Below, in pieces: positions 1 through 6,037 of a DNA stretch of 8,418 nt. A program made the translations under genes and the position numbers. Where the stretch lies: the NCBI GenBank assembly GCA_964450355.1, contig CAYVDH010000157.1, positions 1 to 8,418 of the forward strand. The letters run 5' to 3'. Under the pieces are notes generated by a model, which made no database searches, was not told the DNA's origin, and was given only the letters and a program-made list of their open reading frames with translations. Origin of the DNA: CAYVDH01 sp964450355. Its GTDB lineage: Bacteria > Bacteroidota > Bacteroidia > NS11-12g > UBA955. Position 1 is the first letter of the stretch; each line of letters starts with the position of its first letter.

Positions 1-1
1 A

Positions 2-919
2 AATAAAGGGTTTTTATTTACATGTCAAAATGATTCCTTATTTGAAAAAAGACATTTTGAAGAATTTAGTTTATTAGAAACAAAATATACGAGGTATGAT
101 AATAGAGAATTTTATAAATACAGAGCAAAAAACAAGTATGGGGCATTAGTAAAACTTAACAATCCTTATTACGAAAAAATGATATATTTTGTAACACCCG
201 AATTTGACAGTTTATATTTTAAAAACTATTCACCAGATAAATATACTAACGAAAAATCGTATTTATTTGGTGTTATAAAAGATACTATATATTTATACGA
301 TTATGAATCTAGTTTTGAAAGTTTTAACAAAACAATTAGTGCAAAATATATATTAATCAGAACATATTCGAAAACAGGAGTAGCAAAATATAAATTGAAA
401 AAAAACCAAAATAAAGAAGATGACAATAATAGGGTAAGTTTTATACCAAATGCTGGTTTTTTTGGATCATCTTTGTACCAAAAGAAATACTTAAATAAAA
501 ACAACAATGATACTTTTGGCATAAATTCTTTGTCTTTGGAAGCGGGGTTGGGATGGTATGATATTCAAGATGATGTTGGTTTTTTGTTTGGCACATGGTC
601 AGTATTTGGCGGTGGAATAGGTTTAGAATATGAAATTCCATTTTACAATAAAAAATCATTTAAGGATGAAACAAAAGAAAATTACAGAAATTTAATTTTG
701 AATGCAAGGGTTGAGCTTGGTTTTGGCATGAGTATATTATTTTTCCCAATATCTTTGCATTTACAAGCTGGATACTCCACTAATTTTAACCAACATTTTT
801 TCAGACCTGGCATTGGTATTTCACTTTTAAGATTCCAATTAGGTTATGAAGTAAATATTAATAGAAAAGTTTTAGATAATGAAGGTTATTATATCAGATA
901 CATATTCCCTATTAACTAA
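2..919 (+). CDS. Secreted/outer-membrane beta-barrel-like protein, 5' truncated
   Basis: The frame is open from the first bases of the window to a TAA at 917-919, so the gene begins upstream. An ATG at 179 is internal to the open frame and need not be the start. About 305 residues are visible. The N-terminal half is charged and tyrosine-rich (FDSLYF, YESSFESF) and matches no family I know. From about base 440 onward the protein alternates glycine and aromatic residues with short polar turns (FIPNAGFFG, LEAGLGWYD, WSVFGGGIGLEYEIPFY, ARVELGFGMS, LHLQAGYS, FRPGIGISLL, FQLGYEVNI) and ends in YIRYIFPIN. This is the pattern of transmembrane beta-strands in a Bacteroidota outer-membrane barrel. The barrel assignment is inferred from composition and strand periodicity, not from a recognised signature. 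It converges on the E1 gene downstream. No signal peptide can be judged because the N-terminus is missing. Confidence 0.75.
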   Translation, partial: NKGFLFTCQNDSLFEKRHFEEFSLLETKYTRYDNREFYKYRAKNKYGALVKLNNPYYEKMIYFVTPEFDSLYFKNYSPDKYTNEKSYLFGVIKDTIYLYDYESSFESFNKTISAKYILIRTYSKTGVAKYKLKKNQNKEDDNNRVSFIPNAGFFGSSLYQKKYLNKNNNDTFGINSLSLEAGLGWYDIQDDVGFLFGTWSVFGGGIGLEYEIPFYNKKSFKDETKENYRNLILNARVELGFGMSILFFPISLHLQAGYSTNFNQHFFRPGIGISLLRFQLGYEVNINRKVLDNEGYYIRYIFPIN

Positions 920-1143
920 AACCTTAAATCGATGAGCTAGAGCAAATCGTTTGAGTTTTTTGAAAAAAATGAATGCGCCCAAAGACATGCCTAATTGTTG
1001 CTTGCTTTCCACAGTTATAGATGTTGAAGCAAACAACGGGACCAAGAAGGAGAAGATTAAGGCTCCTAAATGGTTTAACTCTAATAGACATAACATTAAA
1101 ACAATTTGTTGAAACTATCCAAATAAAAATCAAAAACTTAAAA
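920..1143. other. Convergent intergenic gap, less AT-rich, open in several frames
   Basis: This 224-base gap lies between two genes that end towards each other. It contains more G and C than the flanks and is free of stops over unusual lengths in several frames: plus 969-1112 (47 codons, ATG start, internal stretch TKKEKIKAPKWFN), minus 924-1133 and minus 872-1096 (LGAFIFFKKLKRFALAHRF). None is recognisable, and at most one could be real. Some RNA pairing is possible: 997-1007 with 1027-1037 (10 of 11 pairs), nested in 989-995 with 1056-1063 (one bulge). No strong T-tailed terminator is visible for either flanking gene, although a short T6-G-A6 inverted repeat lies near 956-968. It could be a decayed gene or mobile-element remnant, a small RNA, or plain spacer. 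Confidence 0.35.
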
Positions 1144-3120
1144 TCAAAATTCCACCAACTCCCTCAATCCTCTTTCCAATTGTTCTCTGCCCAAAAATTT
1201 GTCTTCTAAATCTTTGGCTAATGGCACTGGGGTATCCAAGCTGCCAATGCGCTTTACAGGAGCATCTAAGGCGGTAAAACAATGTTCACTTATCCATGCG
1301 GCTATTTCAGCTCCAATGCCGCCTGTAAGCGTGTCCTCGTGTAATACCAAAACTTTTCCTGTTTTTTCTACGGCTGTTTTCACCGTTTCTTTGTCCCATG
1401 GCAATAAAGTGCGTAAATCAACTATTTCGGCTTGTATGTTTAATTTTTTACATGCATCTATCGCCCAATTCACTCCCCAACCATAAGTAACTATGGTTAA
1501 ATCTTCACCTTGTTGAACGGTATGCGCTTTACCAATTTCTAAAGTATAATAATCATCGGGTACTTCGGCTTCTATGCTTCTGTACAAGTTTTTGTGCTCA
1601 AAAAACATCACTGGATTTGGGTCGTTGATGGCAGCACACAACAATCCTTTGGCATCATAAGGATTGCTAGGATAAATGATTTTTAATCCTGGCACATGAA
1701 AAAACCAAGCCTCGGTACTTTGACTGTGAAATGGTCCTGCACCAACACCTGCTCCCGTAGGCATGCGCACCACCACATCGGCAGCTTGAGCCCAACGGTA
1801 ATGGCTTTTAGCTAAATTATTCACTATTTGATTGAACCCACAGGTCACAAAATCGGCAAACTGCATTTCTACTATGGCTTTGTATTTTTTAATCGCCAAA
1901 CCATAACCAGCACCTAAAATAGAAGACTCGGTAATAGGTGTATTGCGTATTCTCTCTTTGCCAAATTGCTTATAAAATTGATCTGAAATTTTAAAAACCC
2001 CACCATATTCTGCCACATCTTGCCCCATTAAAACTGTGTTACTATGGCGTTCCATGCTTTGTTTCAAACCATCACTGATAGCATCTACCAATCGTTTGGT
2101 GCTGGTTTTATCTGTAGCTGGCGCAATGATTTCTTGTGTGTATGGAGCATATACATCGTTCAATTCTTCTTCGATATTTGCTACTATCTCTGGCTCGGCA
2201 AACACTTCTGATAAATCATCGTCCATACCGTGCTTAAGTTCATCATAAATTTGAGTTTTAAGTGCATCTGTTAAAATGCCTTCTTGCATCAAAAACGATT
2301 CGTAATTGCTGATAGGGTCTTTTTTGCCCCATTCATCAAATAACTCTTGTGGTACATATTTAGTGCCACTTGCTTCCTCATGACCCCTCATTCGAAAGGT
2401 AATGCATTCAAGTAATATTGGTCTTGGCGAACGCCTAATGCTTTCTGCTAATTCAGTAGTTTTGTTATACACATCCAGTATGTTGTTTCCATCCACTTGG
2501 TAGGCTTCCATACCATAACCAATGCCTTTATCAATGAATTGTTTGCATTTAAATTGTTCGTTACTTGGAGTGCTTAATCCATAACCATTGTTTTCTATTA
2601 AAAAAATAACAGGTAAACTCCACACTGCTGCCACATTCATTGCCTCGTGAAAATCGCCTTCGCTTGTACCTCCATCGCCACTGAAAACTAATGATAGTTT
2701 TTTATCTTTATTGAGTAAATGTGCCAATGAAATGCCATTAGCAACTCCAAGCATAGCTCCTAAATGTGAAATCATACCAATAATATGAAACTCATTTGTT
2801 CCAAAATGAAAACTACGGTCACGACCTTTGGTAAACCCACTTTTTTTGCCTTGCCATTGCGCAAATAATTTCTTAAAAGGAATGTCTCTTGTAGTAAAAA
2901 CTCCTAAGTTTCTGTGCAAGGGTAAAATGTATTCATCGGATTGTAAAGCCATGGTAGTTCCTACCGAAATTGCTTCTTGACCTATTCCACTAAACCATTT
3001 GCCAATTTTACCTTGTCTAAGTAAAATCAACATTTTTTCTTCGATTATACGTGGATATAACAACCTTTTATAGAGAGTTAAAAGTTGTTCGTTGCTTAAG
3101 TTTTTTCTGTTAAATATCAC
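1144..3120 (-). CDS. Fused alpha/beta E1 subunit of a 2-oxoacid dehydrogenase complex
   Basis: Thiamine-diphosphate-dependent E1 decarboxylates a 2-oxoacid (pyruvate or a branched-chain 2-oxoacid) and passes the acyl group to the lipoyl arm of E2. Here alpha and beta subunits are one 658-residue chain, the usual length for the fused Bacteroidota form generally annotated as branched-chain/2-oxoisovalerate E1. The alpha half (about 8-325) carries the ThDP motif GDG at 148-150 to NN at 177-178, and the loop RMRGHEEASGT with His247 in the active-site loop. The beta half (about 338-658) has PITE with Glu398 at the cofactor-activating position, HSQSTEAWF with His465, and a transketolase C-terminal domain including DLRTLLPW (568-575). 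All key residues are intact. The start is GTG at 3118-3120: the N-terminus MIFNRKNLSNEQLL lines up with relatives as I remember them, and no ATG lies near. No E2 or E3 gene is nearby, so the substrate cannot be fixed. Branched-chain is more likely than pyruvate, by family habit. Confidence 0.96.
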   Translation of the reverse strand: MIFNRKNLSNEQLLTLYKRLLYPRIIEEKMLILLRQGKIGKWFSGIGQEAISVGTTMALQSDEYILPLHRNLGVFTTRDIPFKKLFAQWQGKKSGFTKGRDRSFHFGTNEFHIIGMISHLGAMLGVANGISLAHLLNKDKKLSLVFSGDGGTSEGDFHEAMNVAAVWSLPVIFLIENNGYGLSTPSNEQFKCKQFIDKGIGYGMEAYQVDGNNILDVYNKTTELAESIRRSPRPILLECITFRMRGHEEASGTKYVPQELFDEWGKKDPISNYESFLMQEGILTDALKTQIYDELKHGMDDDLSEVFAEPEIVANIEEELNDVYAPYTQEIIAPATDKTSTKRLVDAISDGLKQSMERHSNTVLMGQDVAEYGGVFKISDQFYKQFGKERIRNTPITESSILGAGYGLAIKKYKAIVEMQFADFVTCGFNQIVNNLAKSHYRWAQAADVVVRMPTGAGVGAGPFHSQSTEAWFFHVPGLKIIYPSNPYDAKGLLCAAINDPNPVMFFEHKNLYRSIEAEVPDDYYTLEIGKAHTVQQGEDLTIVTYGWGVNWAIDACKKLNIQAEIVDLRTLLPWDKETVKTAVEKTGKVLVLHEDTLTGGIGAEIAAWISEHCFTALDAPVKRIGSLDTPVPLAKDLEDKFLGREQLERGLRELVEF

Positions 3121-3125
3121 AATGG

Positions 3126-3133
3126 CAAAGGTA
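3126..3133 (-). promoter_or_regulatory. Candidate -7 promoter element of the E1 gene
   Basis: On the minus strand this reads TACCTTTG, an exact match to the Bacteroidota -7 consensus TAnnTTTG. The -33 region 20 bases upstream reads TTCTG, only a weak match to TTG. The element ends 5 bases before the GTG start codon, so a transcript from it would be essentially leaderless. In such AT-rich DNA this octamer is expected by chance several times per strand in a window this size, so position is the main argument. Confidence 0.35.
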
Positions 3134-3210
3134 ATGAGATTATCTTATAAAAACAGAATATAGACCTCATTAGGATGATAAAAAGTAACGATTTAAAATT
3201 TAAAATCATT

Positions 3211-3300
3211 GGGGCGAATTCCTTCGGAACCGGGCTAATCCGCTATTACTCCTCGTTCCGCTTTGCTTCACTGTGGGGTAACCGCTACTATCCCTTTCGC
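3211..3300. repeat. GC-rich structured element of Bacteroidota interspersed type
   Basis: This sharply GC-rich block sits in an otherwise AT-rich 364-base gap between the E1 start and the transposase start. It opens with GGGGCGAATT (3211-3220), then a TTCC-TTC-GGAA hairpin (3219-3229). Two related half-repeats follow, ATCCGCTATTACTCC (3238-3252) and AACCGCTACTATCCC (3280-3294). TTACTCC (3246-3252) pairs with GGGGTAA (3275-3281) over 7 pairs including one wobble, and GGG 3232-3234 can pair with CCC 3292-3294. From memory it resembles a short dispersed element common in Bacteroidota genomes (GGGCG... CGGGCTATCCGCT... ATCCCT); I cannot give it an established name. Its first 10 bases equal an arm of the palindrome inside the adjacent RAYT gene. 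The rest of the gap (3134-3210 and 3301-3484) is AT-rich, with only a weak promoter candidate. Confidence 0.6.
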
Positions 3301-3386
3301 TTGCTGCCGCCTGAGTATTTTACACCATCATTGCTACCAACAATTTAAAAAAGTGAATTACAAAGTTTAAGTATTAAAAAATTAAG

Positions 3387-3394
3387 TATTTTTG
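3387..3394 (+). promoter_or_regulatory. Weak candidate -7 element upstream of the transposase
   Basis: TATTTTTG matches TAnnTTTG and lies 90 bases before the transposase ATG. No TTG is found at the -33 position. The flanking DNA is nearly all A and T, so chance is a serious alternative. Confidence 0.2.
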
Positions 3395-3484
3395 TTTTGA
3401 AAAATCAAATTGAAAGTTCAAAATTTAAAAATGAAAAATTTATTTAACATAGAAATCATTGAGAATTAAATTCAGATAATAAAA

Positions 3485-4084
3485 ATGTATAATTCAACGA
3501 GTAAATACAATCCTGCAATTCACCATCGAAAATCCATACGTTTGAAAGGATATGATTATGCACAAGAAGGATTGTATTTTATCACTATTTGTTGTCAAGA
3601 TAGAGCTTGTATATTCGGTGAAGTTATCGATGGCAAAATGACATTAAATGACTATGGCGAAATAGTACATCAAGAATGGCTAGCAACAGAGAAAATAAGA
3701 TTAAATACAGTAATTCACGAATTTATTATCATGCCAAATCACATTCATGGAATTATAGAAATTACATTTAAAAACAAAATTACTGAATCAGAAATTGGAA
3801 AATTTCAATCACCATCGCAAACAATAGGATCGATTATTAGAGGATTTAAAATTGCTGCAATAAAAAAAATAAAAGAGAGAATTTTAAATTCTGAATTTAT
3901 ATCCAGTCGGGGCGAATTGCAATTCGCCCCGACAACAGAGAAAATAATAAATTTAAATTTTAAAATTTGGCAGCGAAACTATTATGAGATTATCATCCGA
4001 AATAAAAAATCTTACATAAACATTTCAAATTACATCATCAATAATCCATCGAAATGGAAAGAAGATAAATTTAATGATAAATGA
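3485..4084 (+). CDS. REP-associated tyrosine transposase (RAYT, IS200-like Y1 family)
   Basis: This is a single-strand HUH endonuclease of the Y1 transposase superfamily. RAYTs are thought to nick and move short REP hairpins rather than whole insertion sequences. The 199-residue protein has the expected order. The N-terminal part HHRKSIRLKGYDYAQEGLYFITICCQDR (13-40) is typical of the family. The HUH metal-binding motif MPNHIHGIIEI has His86 and His88. A helix QTIGSIIRGFK (112-122) follows, and then WQRNYYE (162-168), whose Tyr166 or Tyr167 is the likely nucleophile, followed by YIINNPSKW (183-191). Length is normal and all motifs are present, so the enzyme is probably intact. Between the helix and the Tyr motif, residues 141-150 (SRGELQFAPT) are encoded by a perfect palindrome. 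The ATG at 3485 lies just after an A-rich stretch, as is common in this phylum. No terminal repeats of a classic insertion sequence are visible, as expected for a RAYT. Confidence 0.93.
   Translation: MYNSTSKYNPAIHHRKSIRLKGYDYAQEGLYFITICCQDRACIFGEVIDGKMTLNDYGEIVHQEWLATEKIRLNTVIHEFIIMPNHIHGIIEITFKNKITESEIGKFQSPSQTIGSIIRGFKIAAIKKIKERILNSEFISSRGELQFAPTTEKIINLNFKIWQRNYYEIIIRNKKSYINISNYIINNPSKWKEDKFNDK
3906..3933. repeat. Perfect 28-base REP-like palindrome inside the RAYT gene
   Basis: GTCGGGGCGAATTG at 3906-3919 is followed immediately by its exact reverse complement at 3920-3933. Symmetry breaks at the next base on each side. The GC-rich arms stand out from AT-rich coding DNA. It is in frame (residues 141-150) and sits between conserved motifs, where the protein should tolerate extra residues. 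The first 10 bases of the GGGG-started arm (3909-3918) recur at 3211-3220. The natural reading is a REP unit recognised by the enzyme, but recognition is inferred. Confidence 0.85.
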
Positions 4085-4177
4085 TTTTGTAACGACCTGC
4101 TATTTTGAAATTAAATTTAATTCTTTCTGATAGATAGAATATCTTGTTAAAAAGAGAAATAAATTGGCAATCGAAAT

Positions 4178-4197
4178 GTTTAATGTTATCATTAAAC
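4178..4197. terminator. Hairpin between convergent genes, possible bidirectional terminator
   Basis: GTTTAATG (4178-4185) pairs perfectly with CATTAAAC (4190-4197) around a TTAT loop. It begins one base beyond the minus-strand stop codon (4199-4201) and about 95 bases after the transposase stop. The stem is low in GC. On the plus strand it is followed by TTTATTG; on the minus strand there is no clear T-run. Position between two convergent genes supports a terminator role, but stability is modest. Confidence 0.4.
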
Positions 4198-4198
4198 T

Positions 4199-5368
4199 TT
4201 ATTGTTCTACAGTAAATGAGATTCCAAATACTGTTTTATTAAAATAATTAACTTTAATCATGAGTTGCTTAATGCCATTTTTAGGGGTAACTATTAATTG
4301 TTTTAATTCACTATTAAATTCACAAAAGCCCATATCATTATCAATTTTAAAATCAAATAATTCAGGGTTATTTTCATTGAAACTTAAAGGAATGATGTTT
4401 TTTTTGTTTGATATTAATATTTTAGGATTAAAATTCTTAAAAAGATTAAAACTTGTGTCAAAAGGTTTTCTAATAATAGATTGATTTAATTCAATATTAT
4501 AAACAGTTTTTGTTTTCTTTACAGAATCATAAAATACAATCTCATTAGCATTTAAATGGGTTAGTTTAGAGGGTAAATATACATTGCAGTAATACTTGTT
4601 TTTATAGCTATAAATTGGATAACTATTACCTGTGTTTTTATTTAAAATAATGTATGGTACTGAGCTGCCTATTGAATTGATTGGTATATAGTAATCATAG
4701 AAATACGTTTCAATCGTATCTCTTTGTTTAAATTCTAACAGAAAATCATAAGAATTTGTATCGAAAATAATAGTAGAATCAAGACTAGCTAGTTTAATTT
4801 CATTATTTAACAGATTAGAATATTTAAATTGTTTTTTTATATTACTTTCATTTATGTATTTAATGGAATTTTTCCATAATTCAATCTGTTCTTTGTGTTG
4901 TAAATAAAGACTATCTAATGTGGATTTTTTTTCAATGGAAATTAAAAATGAAATTGTTTGGTTTTCAAATTTTACATTTAAAAAAGAATAGTATATAGTG
5001 TCATTTTTAATACTGCTATCTGATTTTATCATTTTACAAATAATGTAATCATTGTTTTTTTCAAATATCTCAATGTTAATTATTCCTAGATTCTTTTCCA
5101 TAAAAGAAAAGTTAGTATTAATATCATTTATATTATTAAAATCAAAAGCTCCGTCTGTATATAAAAAAATCATTGATTTATCTTTTTTGGAATTAAACAT
5201 AATAGTGCTAATGTCATTAATACCGCCCCAATATGATTCTACTTGATAATTGCTGTCTTTAACACTTAATAGATAATTGCCTTTGATGACATATTGTTTT
5301 ATTTGCCCATTGATGAAAGACATGGAAAAAAATAAAAAAATAAATGCAATTAATTGAAGCTTTTTCAT
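4199..5368 (-). CDS. Secreted protein of unknown function, possible Ig-like C-terminal domain
   Basis: This 389-residue protein starts with a signal peptide (KK, then LIAFIFLFFSMSFING, cleavage probably near residue 21). There is no lipobox cysteine and no T9SS C-terminal sorting signal. The mature protein is rich in Asn, Lys, Ile and Ser and forecast to be mostly beta. The first half (about 25-175) ends in LWKNSIKYI and loosely resembles PsbP/DUF1795-like folds (weak inference). The last 76 residues (from 314, NPKILI... to FTVEQ) have the spacing of a small beta-sandwich such as the Ig-like repeats of GldM/PorM-type proteins (also inference). The gene overlaps the upstream secreted-protein gene by 4 bases (ATGA), so the two are probably translationally coupled. 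I recognise no enzyme motif. A periplasmic or surface structural role is possible. Confidence 0.85.
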   Translation of the reverse strand: MKKLQLIAFIFLFFSMSFINGQIKQYVIKGNYLLSVKDSNYQVESYWGGINDISTIMFNSKKDKSMIFLYTDGAFDFNNINDINTNFSFMEKNLGIINIEIFEKNNDYIICKMIKSDSSIKNDTIYYSFLNVKFENQTISFLISIEKKSTLDSLYLQHKEQIELWKNSIKYINESNIKKQFKYSNLLNNEIKLASLDSTIIFDTNSYDFLLEFKQRDTIETYFYDYYIPINSIGSSVPYIILNKNTGNSYPIYSYKNKYYCNVYLPSKLTHLNANEIVFYDSVKKTKTVYNIELNQSIIRKPFDTSFNLFKNFNPKILISNKKNIIPLSFNENNPELFDFKIDNDMGFCEFNSELKQLIVTPKNGIKQLMIKVNYFNKTVFGISFTVEQ

Positions 5369-5772
5369 ACTTTCTTTAATTTAAATTTAATCCATTGTCC
5401 TCCGCATTGAATCACGTCTTTTACAACTAGACAACGAAATTGATTATATGTAATTTTTAAGTTTAATTTTGTTTCTGATTGTGGCAATATCCAAAAGTTA
5501 AATTCTCCTTTTTCATTCGCCAAATGTATGGTTTTAAATTCTCCATATTCTACTTCAATGATAGCACCTGATATTACCTCTCCACTACTTATGTCATGAA
5601 CATATCCATTCAATGATATTGCAATTGTGTCATAAACAACACAATGTAATACCCTTACAATGCTGGTGTCTTTGTCGTTGTATTTCAGTTTGAATGTGTC
5701 ACAATAAGTTTGTGAATGAACTTGTATAGCCAATAAACAGAAACATAGTACAAATAGATTTTTTAATTTCAT
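5365..5772 (-). CDS. Small secreted protein with a CarboxypepD_reg-like beta-sandwich domain
   Basis: This 135-residue protein has a clear signal peptide (MKLKNLFVLCFCLLAIQVHSQ, cleavage near the HSQ end). A single domain from about residue 53 reads GYVHDISSGEVISGAIIEVEYGE, then ANEKGEFNFWILPQ. This is the pattern of carboxypeptidase-regulatory-like domains (G-x-V-D, P/SGAxIxV, T-x-DxxGxFxF), common in Bacteroidota surface and TonB-associated proteins. Four cysteines in the mature protein (C24, C44, C109, C118 by my count) could form disulfides in the periplasm. It is too short to be a SusC-type receptor and has no barrel. It is the first gene of a two-gene unit, with its TGA inside the ATGA overlap. 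Its role is unknown; carbohydrate or protein binding is a guess from the fold. Confidence 0.85.
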   Translation of the reverse strand: MKLKNLFVLCFCLLAIQVHSQTYCDTFKLKYNDKDTSIVRVLHCVVYDTIAISLNGYVHDISSGEVISGAIIEVEYGEFKTIHLANEKGEFNFWILPQSETKLNLKITYNQFRCLVVKDVIQCGGQWIKFKLKKV

Positions 5773-5781
5773 TGTATATCA

Positions 5782-5789
5782 CAAATTTA
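5782..5789 (-). promoter_or_regulatory. Candidate -7 element for the secreted-protein pair
   Basis: On the minus strand this reads TAAATTTG, an exact TAnnTTTG match, ending 9 bases before the ATG at 5772. The predicted leader would be very short. The expected -33 region falls on the inverted repeat at 5805-5837 and contains T-runs but no TTG. Confidence 0.3.
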
Positions 5790-5804
5790 ATCAATTATTT
5801 AATA

Positions 5805-5837
5805 AAAAAAGCCATGCTTATATCGCATGGCTTTTTT
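5805..5837. terminator. Strong A-tract/T-tract inverted repeat (terminator or operator)
   Basis: AAAAAAGCCATGC (5805-5817) and GCATGGCTTTTTT (5825-5837) form 13 perfect pairs around a 7-base loop. This is the textbook shape of an intrinsic terminator and works in both directions. Its place is odd: it lies between two divergently transcribed genes, where no annotated gene ends. It may close an unannotated short minus-strand transcript, insulate the two promoters, or act as a binding site for a dimeric regulator. Confidence 0.75.
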
Positions 5838-5939
5838 AAGGTATTTAGTTTTATTGTTTTTTAAATTTAACGTTTTTTATTTTCATGATGTTATTTTTAA
5901 TTGATGCAAAACAGCAATTTCTTTTAAAAAGTTATTATT

Positions 5940-5947
5940 TACTTTTG
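5940..5947 (+). promoter_or_regulatory. Candidate -7 element for the HTTM gene
   Basis: TACTTTTG is an exact TAnnTTTG match 90 bases before the ATG at 6038. It lies downstream of the earliest in-frame ATG (5885), so if real it forces the later start. No TTG is seen at -33. Confidence 0.3.
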
Positions 5948-6037
5948 GTGAATAGTCAATTTAGGGTTGTGAATTGCAATGAATTAAATTGTCTATGTAA
6001 CAATTTCATTAATTTTAAACATATTTGCATCATCTCA

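Noticed and set aside
301..659. Minus-strand ORFs opposite the first gene
   Set aside because: Antisense shadows, low complexity (Phe/Leu-rich) and overlapping each other.
1199..2248. Plus-strand ORFs opposite the E1 gene
   Set aside because: They are shadow frames of a well-conserved minus-strand enzyme.
3211..3300. tRNA or rRNA fragment suggested by local GC-richness
   Set aside because: No cloverleaf, no T-loop consensus and no recognisable rRNA segment; the folding fits an interspersed element better.
3485..4084. Complete IS200/IS605 insertion sequence with tnpB or an omega RNA
   Set aside because: No TnpB-like gene and no classic left and right ends; the protein motifs fit the RAYT branch.
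5885..6037. N-terminal extension of the HTTM frame from the ATG at 5885
   Set aside because: The 51 extra residues have poor composition, precede a much better membrane-protein N-terminus, and overlap a promoter candidate at 5940-5947.
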